Positions 18,762 to 29,597 of a stretch of DNA of 64,000 nt are shown here, piece after piece. The position numbers were made by a program, and so were the translations under genes. The notes beneath the pieces were generated by a model, which was not told the DNA's origin, made no database searches, and saw only the letters and a list, made by a program, of their open reading frames with translations. The stretch is from Leishmania martiniquensis (Eukaryota > Euglenozoa > Kinetoplastea > Trypanosomatida > Trypanosomatidae), in contig NC_090139.1 of assembly GCF_017916325.1 (NCBI RefSeq), positions 1-64,000 on the forward strand, given 5' to 3'. Numbering within the stretch: position 1 is the stretch's first letter; every line of letters starts with the position of its first letter.

Positions 18762-21008
18762 ATGTTGCCGCTACCTTCTGCGCACTCAAAATCGCCGCAG
18801 TATCCTGCGTCCTGTAGCCCTGATACGAAGATGCATGCTCTCGATGTTCTGGCGTCGGTGAAGGATGACCCGTCACTGTCGTCGGGGCTGCGGGAGAGGA
18901 TTGGTGGTGCGCTCATGCGGTTACGTGAAACTAGTGGGATGGCGAACTTGTCGAGCGTGAAGCAGACGCCGCCGAGAAGCTGCGCGCACAACTATTTTGA
19001 GGAGATAATCAGCGGGCATGCACCGCTTCGGTTCTCTTGCCGCAGCAGTGAGTCGGCGCGTACGCGTGCCAAGCACTTCGACATCGCCTCCTCGCGACTT
19101 CCAGGGCCCACTATGATGTCTACTTGCGGCACCCTCATACAGCGCACCACACCTGCTCTCCAGTCTCCAAAGGAGGCGTTCGAGGAACTCAACGCCATCG
19201 CCCTCCAGACACTTCGTTATGTTGAGGAGGTGGAGCAGATGGAATTCGACGTCACAAACGTCCGTGAGCACGACGGTAGCATTATGGAGGACAAGGAGCG
19301 CCTGTTTCTCTCCGTCTGTTGCAGTGTGTTTTCTAACTTTTCCTTCTTCACGTCGCTGCGCATCGACGCTGGAAAGTTTTTGCGCTTTCTCGGCAAAATC
19401 TTCACTTGTTACCCGCTCGACAATAGCTACCACAATGCCACGCACGCGGCGGATGCACTGCAGATGATGTCGCTCTTTTTCCGAGAGCCCACCGTAAATT
19501 TCCTCTTCTCTGACGAAGAAATCGCAATTTGTTTCCTAGCTGTGCTGACCATCGATGTCGCGCATCCTGGCGCGTCCGATGCACTTCTAGTCGCCTTGGA
19601 CCACCCCTTAGCGTCCGTGTTTGGCGACGTCGCGATCGCCGAACACGCATCTCTCTTGGTCTTTACAAGTGCGCTTCTACGAGAGGACAATTTTTTTTTC
19701 TCAGCGCCTGACGAGGCCGTCTCGGTGGACAGTGCTCATCTCGTAAAGGAGGCACTGTACGATGTCGTGTTGAATGCAGCGTCGCGTAGCCGGCCCTCAC
19801 TGATGTCTGCTTTGCGCGAAATCGAGGCGAGCGGCCGCATAACCGATGAAGATGCCCCTAAATTGATGGCGGCTTTATTGGTGATGGCGTGCAACAGCTT
19901 TGCATTTCGTTCGCAGGTGCAATGTTGCCGAATAGGTGCTTGGTTTCTCTCGGAGCTCTACCGGGAAGAGTGCGAGATGGAGCGGCATGGCATTCCTCTC
20001 ACTGTGCCGCACGTTGCGGGGGCCGACTGCGCCGCAGTGTTGTCAGACTACATACGAGTCGTCGTGAAGCCGATAACGGTGGCTACCCGCGCCCTCGTTC
20101 CCACCGATCTGCAGGACCGTTTGGAGAGCAACGCAGACCTTGTCAAAGCAGCAGCTGACGCTGAGGGTCCTGCTTGCACAGTTGTCGTGGAGACCTCCCT
20201 CTCGCCATGGACGGCGAGTTCACTGTCTGTGATGGAGATACTCAAGAAAGTAGCCACGCACGCTAACAGCGTGGACCGGAAAGCCTCTAAGTGTGCGATT
20301 CTTAACGCCTCTCCATCACGCTCCCAAGGAGCGGCTCCAAGCATCGTGTGGGCGGACTCGCTTAGCAGCAGCAGCTCCACATTGGGCTCTGTGAACGCCA
20401 CAAAACGAGAAGACGCTGCGAGTCACTGTCCGCTGTCGTCGGGTGCAAGGCAGCTGCATGTCGCGGCTGGGATCGCGGCGGTGCGCCCTAGTAGGTCAGA
20501 GCACTACTTTTCCTTTTTGCGCCTCTACGACAAGTGCGAGCGCGCGGGGGAATCGGCAAAGGAATTTCTGGGGCAGCTTATCTTCCTAGCCTTACAGCTC
20601 GATCCAAGCTACATTGCTGCGTATGCGCGGAAAGCGTACGGGGATGATTGTTGTGGTGCTGAATGCGCTGAAATGGGGCTCTTGATCAGTGAAACAGAGG
20701 AAGCGCCCTCTACCGCCGAGGCGATCGCAAGCCGCCCTCCTGGCGGGTCTCACTCGAACCGTGTTGCGGGCGAGATCGATCATACGGACAGTTTTATTTT
20801 GTTCTTGATGGAAATGTACTGCTCCCGTGAGGCGGCGCTGGCGGAGATGGAGCCGGCGGATTGGATAGGCGAGAAGGCGATAACGCCACCGCCGAGCGAA
20901 GCCACAGCACTGGAGACCGCGCCACAGTATCAGCAGAACTCTCCAATTAGGATGCCGGTGAACACCGAGAGCAAAAGCACGGGCCTTCGGCCGAGTCTTG
21001 TGCCATAG
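18762..21008 (+). CDS. degenerate class I cyclic-nucleotide phosphodiesterase-like protein
   Basis: This 748-aa protein starts at ATG 18762 (MLPLPSAHSKSP). Residues about 200-430 follow the fold signature of class I phosphodiesterases: FLGKIFTCYP then YHNATHAADALQ (first metal-binding His, His224), FSDEEIAICFLAVLT, and the second motif IDVAHPGASD (264-273), where active enzymes have HDxxHxGxxN. The helix that normally supplies the third metal ligand (ADxSN) reads MACNSFAF, with Asn378 in place of Asp, and is followed by AWFLSELYREECEMERHGIPLTV, typical of the family. Loss of His and Asp ligands argues that it no longer hydrolyses cAMP or cGMP and may be regulatory. The C-terminal 330 residues are unassigned, with Ser-rich linkers. 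Confidence 0.75.
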   Translation: MLPLPSAHSKSPQYPASCSPDTKMHALDVLASVKDDPSLSSGLRERIGGALMRLRETSGMANLSSVKQTPPRSCAHNYFEEIISGHAPLRFSCRSSESARTRAKHFDIASSRLPGPTMMSTCGTLIQRTTPALQSPKEAFEELNAIALQTLRYVEEVEQMEFDVTNVREHDGSIMEDKERLFLSVCCSVFSNFSFFTSLRIDAGKFLRFLGKIFTCYPLDNSYHNATHAADALQMMSLFFREPTVNFLFSDEEIAICFLAVLTIDVAHPGASDALLVALDHPLASVFGDVAIAEHASLLVFTSALLREDNFFFSAPDEAVSVDSAHLVKEALYDVVLNAASRSRPSLMSALREIEASGRITDEDAPKLMAALLVMACNSFAFRSQVQCCRIGAWFLSELYREECEMERHGIPLTVPHVAGADCAAVLSDYIRVVVKPITVATRALVPTDLQDRLESNADLVKAAADAEGPACTVVVETSLSPWTASSLSVMEILKKVATHANSVDRKASKCAILNASPSRSQGAAPSIVWADSLSSSSSTLGSVNATKREDAASHCPLSSGARQLHVAAGIAAVRPSRSEHYFSFLRLYDKCERAGESAKEFLGQLIFLALQLDPSYIAAYARKAYGDDCCGAECAEMGLLISETEEAPSTAEAIASRPPGGSHSNRVAGEIDHTDSFILFLMEMYCSREAALAEMEPADWIGEKAITPPPSEATALETAPQYQQNSPIRMPVNTESKSTGLRPSLVP

Positions 21009-22016
21009 CCACTTCGCACAACGTCTTGCTGCTTCCCTCCGCTCCCTTGCTTGATGTATCCTACTTGTTTTTTTTTCGAACTGATTTCTTTCTGCCCCTT
21101 CTTCTTCGGTCGAGATGCACTGCTTTCGCCCACAAGCGCGTGCTAATTGTTGCAGCAAGGCCTTGTCGGTTACAATGTGTGGCAACTGCGTGTGTGAGAG
21201 CTTTTTTGATGGGAAAAGTGCCTCTGCCACTCTGAGGAAGCGGAAACGCCAGCTAAGCAGCAAACGTGAGGTGACGCGCGCAACTTCCCTTTCACTCTCT
21301 CCTTTTTTTTCATTTCCATACGCCTTTCGCGCACTCTTCCTTTCTGTTGTTTCTCTCTGCCGATATGGTGTCGTGTTTAGTTCTTAGGCCTTCCGGATAT
21401 ACACCGGGTCTGTCAGCTCTCTAGCGTTGCATTTTGCTCCCGTGTTGCTTCATGGTAAGCTTATCACCATTAGCAAGGACACCAAGCTGCGCGTTGCTTT
21501 CTTCACGTTTTCTTTTCTATTGGCCTAAGCACTCGGCACCAGACATCGGCAAGGAGTGCTCAAAGCACCTGCACCGTCGCAAGGGCACCCGCCGTCTTGC
21601 GATAGTGCAGGTATTGTGAAGCGGCAGAAGTAACGCATCAAAGAGGGAGGTACCTGGCACGTATTGCTCTCACCAGCGGTGGACTCATTTTTTGCGAGGC
21701 CTCTCATGGCGGACTCCTATCAACTCGGTGGGTGACCTCCTCTGCAAGAGCCTTGCTGCCCTCATGTTGCTTAGCGGCCCTTCACCGTTTCAACTTCATT
21801 TTTGTTTTCCTGTGAATGATGCCGCCATCACTGTCTGGCCCACTGCGACGCCGTATCATCTATTTTGCTTACATGAGCATCCTCAGTGCAGGCGCGCTTG
21901 CACCACACTCCGCTGCTATTCCAAGTCGGCTAAATCACATAGCATTCACGAAGCTGCACGACTCTCTGTATCAGAAGGCGTGCGTTGTGCACAGCAGAAG
22001 AAAAGTATTCGCTGTC
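21009..22016. other. intergenic region
   Basis: No gene is seen. Pyrimidine-rich tracts at about 21290-21360 and 21780-21835 are consistent with processing signals for the next gene. Confidence 0.5.
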
Positions 22017-22247
22017 ATGGGCCCCCGAGCTGCAGGATTCCTCATTGGCGGCTTTGTAACAGCGACGACATCTGCTATCCTACTCCAATACGATGTTCTC
22101 CGGAAGCAGGAGTTGACCAACAAGAAGATCGAGGAGATGGCCGTCCAAGCAGACATGATCGAGCATCGGTTTCGCGTAGTAGAAGCCGGGTGGCGTGCCC
22201 TACCGAAGCGTGTTGAGACCCAAAAATATATACCAGATGAGCCGTGA
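22017..22247 (+). CDS. small single-helix membrane protein, unknown function
   Basis: The 76-aa frame starts MGPRAAGFLIGGF and has one hydrophobic segment (about 5-27, with the Gly-rich pattern AGFLIGGFVTATTSAILL) followed by a charged amphipathic tail (NKKIEEMAVQADMIEHRFRVVEAGW). This layout is common in small mitochondrial inner-membrane or respiratory-complex accessory proteins of trypanosomatids, but I recognise no family. The frame extends upstream to 21816; the shorter start is preferred because the upstream part looks like UTR. It could be a conserved microprotein; confidence in function is low. Confidence 0.55.
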   Translation: MGPRAAGFLIGGFVTATTSAILLQYDVLRKQELTNKKIEEMAVQADMIEHRFRVVEAGWRALPKRVETQKYIPDEP

Positions 22248-22740
22248 AGCAAGCAAGGCTCTGCTATCAGCACGTGCTGTGTGCCCACTTTCTTCTAACG
22301 CGAAGCAAACAACACGCGTTAGTGAGCGCCAGTAAATATGGCAGGAAAGGGCCAATCTGATGTCTTCACTGCTTTGCGCCTTTTGTTTTCTTTCCCATCC
22401 ACCACTTGATTGCCCTCTGGCACTAGCAGCGAAGTTGCCTCTATGAGCATCCCCTGGTGCGCTTCTGAGAGCCCCGTGAAGGCGCATTCGAGATGCGTCC
22501 CAATGCGTTTATGCATGTGTCGTGCCATCACTCTTCCAACAGGCGAAACGTTCTCTCTCTTTCGTCCACGCGACTCTCCTCTTGTCTGATTACCTGCCGC
22601 TATGCGACGGCGAGTCTATGTACCCCCTTTTTCCAGCATGCAGCTGTTTGTCGGCACTGCTCATTAAGTATCTCATAACTGCCGCTTGCGGAAGACGAAA
22701 AAGTCGACTGGCAGTATTATCACCAGTATTACTTTCACAA
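22248..22740. other. intergenic region
   Basis: No gene is seen. A pyrimidine-rich run at about 22540-22600 (TCTCTCTCTTTCGTCC) precedes the CCCH gene. Confidence 0.45.
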
Positions 22741-24075
22741 ATGTTCGCGTCGTACCCTGTGCTGCAGCCGATGGGCGCCGTGCCAATGGCTGTGATCTAC
22801 TCGCAGTCATACTCGCCGCACGGCGCGGTTTCGTACCCCGCACTAGGATACAGGAGTATGCTCAGTGGCTACAGCGTTGCGCCGCTAATGATGAGCGCTG
22901 GAAGCGCACCGTACCCAGTGAGCGCGTACTTGGGTCACTCAGCCACACCAGTGTGCTTTGTTATGGATGCGGCCAACAGCGCGGCACCCATAGCGGTCGC
23001 GGCCGATGCAACCTCTGCTTGTGCCACTCCCACAGCGAAGCTTGCGCACTCTGGTAGTGGGAACTCGCTCTCAACGCAGTCATACTGCTCCGGGGGCGAA
23101 ACAGCGTCTCTTCTGAGCCACAGCGCTGCCTCTAGTACCTTCAAGCAGCGCCCGCAGCACGACGTCAACGTCTGGGGTTTCGCTCTTGTCGATCATCTTC
23201 ACCCCTTATTGCAGCGGATTCCAGTCCCGCCATCATGTGTGCAAGAGGTGACGTTGGGCATCAGTCTGTACGATAACGACGTCACATCCAGCAGCACTCG
23301 CCCGTGCAAAAGCTCCGTATGCATCCTCCATGCTCAAGGCCTTGGGTGCGAAGAGGGTGCTCGGTGTCGCTGCTTTCATGTCTCTCACCCGTACCTGATG
23401 CAGTGTCGCGCAACGTCAGAATCGTTGTGCTGTGCACTGCATAACTGCTACTATTCACAGGAGATGCTGAGTGCCAACTGCGCTCCTCATGTATCGGGTC
23501 GTTGCTACGCACTAAGCCTCGACGATGCCTCGAAGTTCCAGCAGAACGGGGACAAACCTTACCTCATCGACCTCTCCCTGCTCAACCTCAGTCTCACCGT
23601 GGGGCTAGAGACGCTGCCTTGCGTGAATGGCCTGTATGTCGTCTCGTGGAAGAAGCATGTGTGCCACCTCAACATGGACGGGCGTTGCAAGTGGACCAAG
23701 GACTGCGGCCACATTCACGTGTGCCGCCAGCTTGCAAAGTTTCTGCAGGACGCGGAAACGCTCTCCATCGTCAAAGCACTGCAGGAGAAGACTACGTCGA
23801 AGAGCTCTGCAGAGCTCTACCGCGACATCATCTTAAGCGAGAACACGCTGCGCTACGTGCGTTCTGCGGCTGCTCTTTCCTTGGTTGCCGCCCTGCTGGA
23901 GTCGCGAGATGTGGTGGCGCTGAAGGCACTCGCGAGGGCCAAGTGCGCTTTGCTATCGTGCCAGATCGAGGCACTACAGAAACTCGGAATTGCGCTAAGC
24001 TGCAGTGACTTGGCCTGCAGCGTCACCGTGAGTCCGAAGATTCGCGCTCTGCTCAGCCCTGCGATCAAGAAGTAG
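22741..24075 (+). CDS. CCCH-type zinc-finger protein
   Basis: This 444-aa protein starts at ATG 22741 (MFASYPVLQPMGAVPM). The N-terminal 150 residues are low-complexity, rich in Tyr, Ser, Ala and Pro. Two CCCH fingers are visible: C194-x8-C-x5-C-x3-H (CILHAQGLGCEEGARCRCFH) and C308-x7-C-x5-C-x3-H (CHLNMDGRCKWTKDCGHIH). Such fingers bind AU- or other-rich single-stranded RNA, and trypanosomatids rely on CCCH proteins to control mRNA stability and translation because transcription is polycistronic. A Cys-rich segment between the fingers (ESLCCALHNCYY) and a helical C-terminal third complete the protein. The frame is open upstream to 22522, but that part lacks similar composition and I regard it as 5' UTR. 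Confidence 0.85.
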   Translation: MFASYPVLQPMGAVPMAVIYSQSYSPHGAVSYPALGYRSMLSGYSVAPLMMSAGSAPYPVSAYLGHSATPVCFVMDAANSAAPIAVAADATSACATPTAKLAHSGSGNSLSTQSYCSGGETASLLSHSAASSTFKQRPQHDVNVWGFALVDHLHPLLQRIPVPPSCVQEVTLGISLYDNDVTSSSTRPCKSSVCILHAQGLGCEEGARCRCFHVSHPYLMQCRATSESLCCALHNCYYSQEMLSANCAPHVSGRCYALSLDDASKFQQNGDKPYLIDLSLLNLSLTVGLETLPCVNGLYVVSWKKHVCHLNMDGRCKWTKDCGHIHVCRQLAKFLQDAETLSIVKALQEKTTSKSSAELYRDIILSENTLRYVRSAAALSLVAALLESRDVVALKALARAKCALLSCQIEALQKLGIALSCSDLACSVTVSPKIRALLSPAIKK

Positions 24076-25527
24076 AAGAATACATACTACACGGTTCACA
24101 CCATCCCCAACAGCAACAGAAAAGGGAAACCTCTGTTCATCTTTTTTTTTCGTTTAGGGGACCCCTCGCAGTCAAGAAGGATACCGCGCTCGTCACTCGA
24201 GATGAGCGAGAAAGAGGAAGAGTGTGCTGCACCTGAGCCACCTCATCATCTTTCCCCACTCCCCTTTGTTTCCCACCAATTAAAGACAACGGCCTCTTAT
24301 ATTTTTCAGCACTTTTCTCGGTGATTCTCCCTCAACATCCATGCGTGATGTGGTGCGTGTGTGTATGTGTGCTTTTTTCGTTGTTGCTTTCTCTTCTTAG
24401 CGCGATGTTCTCTCTACCCTTCTTGATCCCCCAACTCTATGGTTGCATACCTCCCCTTCACGCGCGAAGTCCGCCTGCTATCGAAGTTCTCTGCCCAGCC
24501 AGTGCACGTCCATGGGCGTGTGAGAGATTCGCTGCATGATACGTTTTGCCTCTGCCGCATGGCAGAAAAAAAACTATCCTTTGGCTTGACTTCCTGCTCT
24601 GGGCTTCTCTCTTTCTCAGCCTACCGGTGGGTGTGGGTCGCGTGTGCGTGTTCGTGTGTGCCTGTGTGCACCTACGCGCGCGCGCATGTGAGGGTCGGCT
24701 GTTTCATAAGCAAAGGAGGCGTCCGGCTATTGATTTTGAGAAAGAGATGAAATCGAGAATAACGCTTACGTTTTTCTTCGCTTCTTCACTCACGACTAGC
24801 AAGTCGTTCCGGGGAAACTTGCTGGCAAGCCAGAAATGGCAATGGGATCCACGTTGAACTCCTCGTCTTCCCCTCTCTTCACAGCCTTTTAGGGCATAGA
24901 GAAAGAAAGGGAAACAAAAGCACGTGTTTTCTTTTTCGCACGACTCGCCGCCCCGGGTTCATCTTGGTTCGGGCCTCGGTGGAAAGGAAAGCCCTCATCC
25001 CACGCGTTTCTTTACTGTATCCTCCCTTTTATATATCTATTTCTTTTTTGTTCCTCATGCAGCAAGGTGGCGCTTTCTTCCCTCCCCCTACCTCTTCTTC
25101 CCGCCTTTTCTCTCTTGTTTATTCGCACATCTCCACGGCAGTGCTGCCATCTTTCTCACTCAGGAATGCGGGCTAGCTAAGACCTCTATTCAAGTTAGAA
25201 AATCAAAGCGCAATAGAAGTTTTGTGCGCATGTGCCAAGCCCCTTCTCCGCCTTCCCATCTCCCTTTGGTACCGTTGCTTCCCCTTTCGTGCATCTTCCG
25301 TTTACCAACTCGCCGACGAGTGTCTCGTTCATTTTTTTTGCAGTTTTCCTTTTCTCCGCTCGCTGCGCCATTGTGCTCTTCATACAGCCCCCTTTCTTCA
25401 GAGGCTCTCTCTCCTCCCTCTCTCTCTGCGGCTTTTTCTATGTTTCTTTGTGTGCCTTTACCACGATTTTGTTTTCCTTCGCTCTCCTCTGCTTCTATTG
25501 CCCCTTGCGCTCTGCTGCTGTCATTAT
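24076..25527. other. long intergenic region, pyrimidine-rich
   Basis: No supportable gene is present. The plus strand is strongly T/C-rich from about 24920 to 25500, and the open frames there encode only Phe/Leu/Pro/Ser-rich translations of that tract. Probably 3' UTR and processing signals. Confidence 0.5.
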
Positions 25528-25924
25528 TTTTCTTCAGCGTTCTCATTCTGTTATACAATGTGCGTTCGACGGCGCTCTGCCCGGCGTGCCATAGGGCCCA
25601 CAGAGTGATGCCAAGCAGCGGCAGAGACGCGCAGTAGAGCAATGCGCTGACCCAGTCACCTGCGCACAGTCCCTGCCTCGAACGCTACCCGCCAACCGCC
25701 TCGCCGGTTGCACTGACGCAACGCCATCCAGGGCCCGGCCGTCGACACCCGTAGCGATACATTGCTGTGCCCCCACCCCCTCCTCCCCCCCACGCCGTAT
25801 GGTACTCGGGCCTGCCGCCGTCAGAAGCAGCTTGGTATGGGGGGGGGCCGCTTGACTTCTGCACAGACTCGGGTGTTAGGCCACGATGCCGCCCTGAGGC
25901 GCCGCACGCCAAGAGAGAGGTGAT
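25528..25924 (-). repeat. interspersed repeat, copy C (reverse)
   Basis: About 397 bp, same orientation as copy B and apparently identical to it from TTTCTTCAGCG to AGAGGTGAT. Copies B and C therefore form direct repeats 8.7 kb apart, enclosing the phosphodiesterase-like, 76-aa and CCCH genes. No poly(A) tail or clear target-site duplication is visible at either end. Confidence 0.92.
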
Positions 25925-28048
25925 CATGTTGCCCAAGAAAAGGCGTTCACTGCCCTCTCCGACTTCTCTAGCTCACAAGGGAAATGGTGGTTGGCAGAAG
26001 TCAATTGTGATGAGCGAACGGCGCATTTACCGTTGTGTTTGCAGCAGCTGTACCTCCCTTTCCCTTCTCCCCTCGCACTTCCTTCCGCGCATGGTAAACG
26101 AGGGAAGGCAGAAATGAGCAGCACGACGAAAAGAGTGAGCGTTTCTCTTTTGCTGGCAAATCACCAAATAAGACAAACCGAAAAGAATGTTTTGTTGTTT
26201 TGCTTCTCTTTTTATTTCTCTCTTAGCTCTCCACCTCCCCCCTCTTTCGCACCCCCCACACACACACACACTCTTTTTCCTTCCACTCGCCCACACACAA
26301 TTTGTTACGCTCTTTTTTTCTCAGCGTCATGCGTTTGGCGCCCGCACTTGCCCCTTGTTCGTTTTGCTTCTTTGTTTTCCTCTCATACAAGTAGCGCGTT
26401 GCTTTCCCTTTCCTCAGAGATGAATGCGATGACCAAGGCACCGGGCGACGGGAAAGGTCTGAGATGAGACAAGCTCAACGTCGTACCTCACCCCTACCAT
26501 ATGTCAGTCCCACGAACTTGTCCTCCTTAGTCTTTTCCCTTGTTTTTCTTTTTTCCTTGCTCGCTACTGTTACCAAAGATCCGTGCCGGCACGAAGTAGT
26601 GTCAGAGAAGTACTGGAGCCGTTGATATTCAAGCAGTAGCGTAAGAGAGAAGCTCACAAATAAGGAGGAACATTCTTCTTCTTTGTTAGTTTTTTTTTAG
26701 TCTACACTGTGACTTAATTCGTCTCGTTCCGTGATGGCGCAGGTCGGAGAGAGGGCATCGAGCGTAAATGTGTAGGAGTAGCCGTGAAAAGGGGGAATAC
26801 GTAAGCCCTTCGAACTTCGGTCTGAGAGAAAGCATAGATGGAAGAGGACACCAGAAGAGGTCCCTCTTTTGCGATGAAGCTATGCGTGCTGCGAAGCCCC
26901 TGACATCAAATCAGTAAAAGGGAAGCCTTCTCTGCCCCCTGCCAGATAGAGCTTCATCATTTTCTAGTAGGGCGCCTACCTGGGATTTGGTGCTTTCTGT
27001 TCTGTTTACCTCGCACCCTGCGTCCGTTTGTCGTGTGTTGCGCTCCCCTCTCTTTCGCCAGCTCTTTTGAAGGGGTTGCCACCCCCTCCTCCCTCACAGG
27101 CTTTCTCTGACTCCCTACCGCAAGCTGCACTTGAGCGCTTAACTCCTCCCCCTGTCAGGGGATGCGTCTTGCTCCTCGTCATTTCTATCTCTCGCTTTAC
27201 TTTTCACTCTCCCTCCATCCCCCCCCCCACACACACACACGCGCGCGTATTTATATTATCCTTCTCTCAAATTCCAGCCCTTGTTTGCATGGCTTCCACT
27301 AATCTACTGGAGGATGGGAAGCAGACGCCTCAGAGACTCGTGCAGTGCACCGTAACCCGACCACTGCATAATGTCGCTGAGCATAGCGTAACTGCTGAGC
27401 AAGAGGCATAGCGAAAAAAAACAGGGATATATTGGGCTGCTTTGCTATGCTTTTGGTGAACTGCCTTGTAAGACCTGGCACACGTCTAAAGCCACTAGCA
27501 TGAGCGACGGCAACAGCGGAAAAAGGATGAGAGAAGACAACCGTAGGAAGGACCCTATAAGGTGACGACGATGGAGAAGACTCTTCATACGGCCCTGGTG
27601 CTTCTACCTCTGCCCCGTGGTTCGCGCACTAAATGAGTTTCTGTTCCGGCGTGTGAGCAGCACCCTCTCCAGCCCTTAACGCGCTTCGCTGTGCGAAGGC
27701 CACACTTGCGTCACGTGTATCATTGCGCAGTAAAGAAAGGCCTACGTACTGGCTCCCTCACTCACTTCTCTGTTGCTTCGTCGCTTTCTCGGTTGGATGC
27801 GTTTGACTGCACAAAGGTGTGCAGTGTAGAGGGCAACAAACGAAAGCGCTCGCCGCCACCACCACCATCACCCGATGTTGGCGGTTTCTTGTGGTCACGT
27901 TCATCTTTTATTTCCTCCCCTCATCTCTCTCTTTCCTCGTTTTGCTTCTTTTCCGCCTCCTGTCTCAGGTTGAAGTACTGTTGCTTCCGCCAGTCTCCCT
28001 TTCCCTCCCCACGCACACACGCGCATAGGCATTTCACTGCTGGCAGCT
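25925..28048. other. long intergenic region with repeated splice-acceptor-like tracts
   Basis: Three pyrimidine-rich tracts followed by AG and an ATG occur (about 26200-26420, 27150-27289 and 27880-28049). The last serves the rhodanese-like gene. The first two lead only into very short frames (ATG 26420, 15 codons; ATG 27289, 40 codons beginning MASTNLLEDGKQ). This could mean lost genes, short peptides or non-coding transcripts. Confidence 0.45.
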
Positions 28049-28552
28049 ATGGCGCAGTGGATTCCAAAAACCGCATGGAAGGTGTCGAACCTTAACAAGC
28101 GGTATGGCGCGCCGTACGTAGCCAAAGGCTACACATCACTAGACCCGGAGTGCAGTTTGGATGCCTACTCGTCCTTGCAAAAAACGATAACATCAGCTGA
28201 TGTGAGAAAAGTACTACTATCTACGAGCTGCGCCTCCTCAGGGGCTCTCGTGATCGACGTGCGCAGCGAGCCAGAGAGGCGGCTGCAGCCATTGCTGTCT
28301 CCTGCGATAGTCGCACTGCATCCACACGACATCTTGTCGGGTGCAGCGTGTCCCATCCTCCCGTCGAACAAGAAAACGGCAGAAATGTTTGTAATGGCCT
28401 CGGAAGCGCAGCGTGCGGTAAATACCTGCACTGCGCTGCGACGGTGGGGTTTCTCTAGGGTATTCGTAGTCAGCGTCGGCGCTGTGTTACGGGCGATTGA
28501 GGAGACGCGAAATCCTGGGTACACAGCTACGATCGGCGCCACAAAAAAATGA
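28049..28552 (+). CDS. rhodanese-like domain protein lacking the active cysteine
   Basis: This is a 167-aa protein. Residues about 48-150 look like a rhodanese fold: VLLSTSCASSGALVIDVRSEPE (strand plus the DVR motif at 70-72), then the active-site loop FVMASEAQRAVNTCTALRRWGF and VFVVSVGAV. In active sulfurtransferases the loop is CxxGxR; here the Cys position is Ala117 while Arg122 is kept, so sulfur transfer is not expected. Related inactive rhodanese domains act as binding or regulatory modules. The start MAQWIPKTAWKV follows a clear pyrimidine tract and AG. No signal or membrane segment is seen. Confidence 0.65.
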   Translation: MAQWIPKTAWKVSNLNKRYGAPYVAKGYTSLDPECSLDAYSSLQKTITSADVRKVLLSTSCASSGALVIDVRSEPERRLQPLLSPAIVALHPHDILSGAACPILPSNKKTAEMFVMASEAQRAVNTCTALRRWGFSRVFVVSVGAVLRAIEETRNPGYTATIGATKK

Positions 28553-29597
28553 GCGACATCCTGCTCGTGTGGGGCCGTCCGATGGAGGGGTTTCGTGTGC
28601 TGCAACCGTGGCAGCTGTCGTTGATCGGCGGTGAACGGTTGCATCGATAATGGCCTCGCAAAGAAGTGTGATACCCCGACACATGCGCAAAAGGTGCTGA
28701 TGCGAGTCCACCGTACGACAAAGCCGAGGAAGAAGAGCGAAAGTGTGGCAGAAGATTGCGAAGGCTCTGTGGCGTTCGCGGTATCGCCTTCTCTCGAGTA
28801 TGGCACGGAAAGTTGTCAGGCGAGGGGAGAGGCTTGAGAAAGCGCCAACGCAGTGACAATTTCTTTTTTTTCGCAAGAAAAAAGCTCTGCGAAAGGCAGC
28901 ACATTTCGGGCGATATCTGCTCTCTTTAGGGCACTTTGAAGATACAGCAGGTATCTCACTCAGCTGTGATCTGTCCCACCTCGGCCAATTCAGTCTTGCC
29001 CTCTCTCCTTCTATCCCTCACTTGCTCTCGGCATACCCTCATAATCAGCTCCCCTCCTCCCTCCGACCTCTCAAAAAGTACCACACGCGTACAGCTCACT
29101 CATACTCTGACTATTTCTGCCTACTCTTGCATGGGAAAAAAAAGTGGGGCGCCGGCGCAAGAGCGAATAGCACACACGCACAAAAAAGCCTCCAAGACAG
29201 GCGTCACGCTTAGCGAATTGCCTTATCTCAGTTTTTTCTTTGCTGCTTCACTTCTGTACCTCACCATTTTTTCACTTTCCCATTTCGTATGATTTTTTCT
29301 CTCTTCGTTTTATCATACAGCGAACCGCAAGCGTTTCACTTTCCTTTCTGCTTCTCTCCCCTTCCTCCCTCACACCTGCAGCTTTTCAAATTTGTGGAAC
29401 GCGTAGCTGATCCGGTTGCAGTGCACAGCAAAGGGCAGCGCCTGTAGTACGCTCAGGACTGTACGAACGGTTTTTCTCTTCCTTTCTTCGTTGCTTATTG
29501 CATTTTCCTTGCCCTTTCCCATCATTTACATCTTACCCACAACAAGCAGTGAAAAGTCAACGCCACTGCCACCCATATATATATATATACGAGCACG
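28553..29597. other. intergenic region
   Basis: No gene is seen. A T/C-rich stretch at 29460-29545 ending in AAG/CAG (29546-29549) is the likely trans-splice acceptor for the next gene, followed by an (AT)n run at about 29575-29589. Confidence 0.5.

Noticed and set aside
24924..25637. 237-codon open frame
   Set aside because: It translates a T/C-rich tract into Phe/Leu/Ser/Pro and runs into repeat copy C; no protein features.
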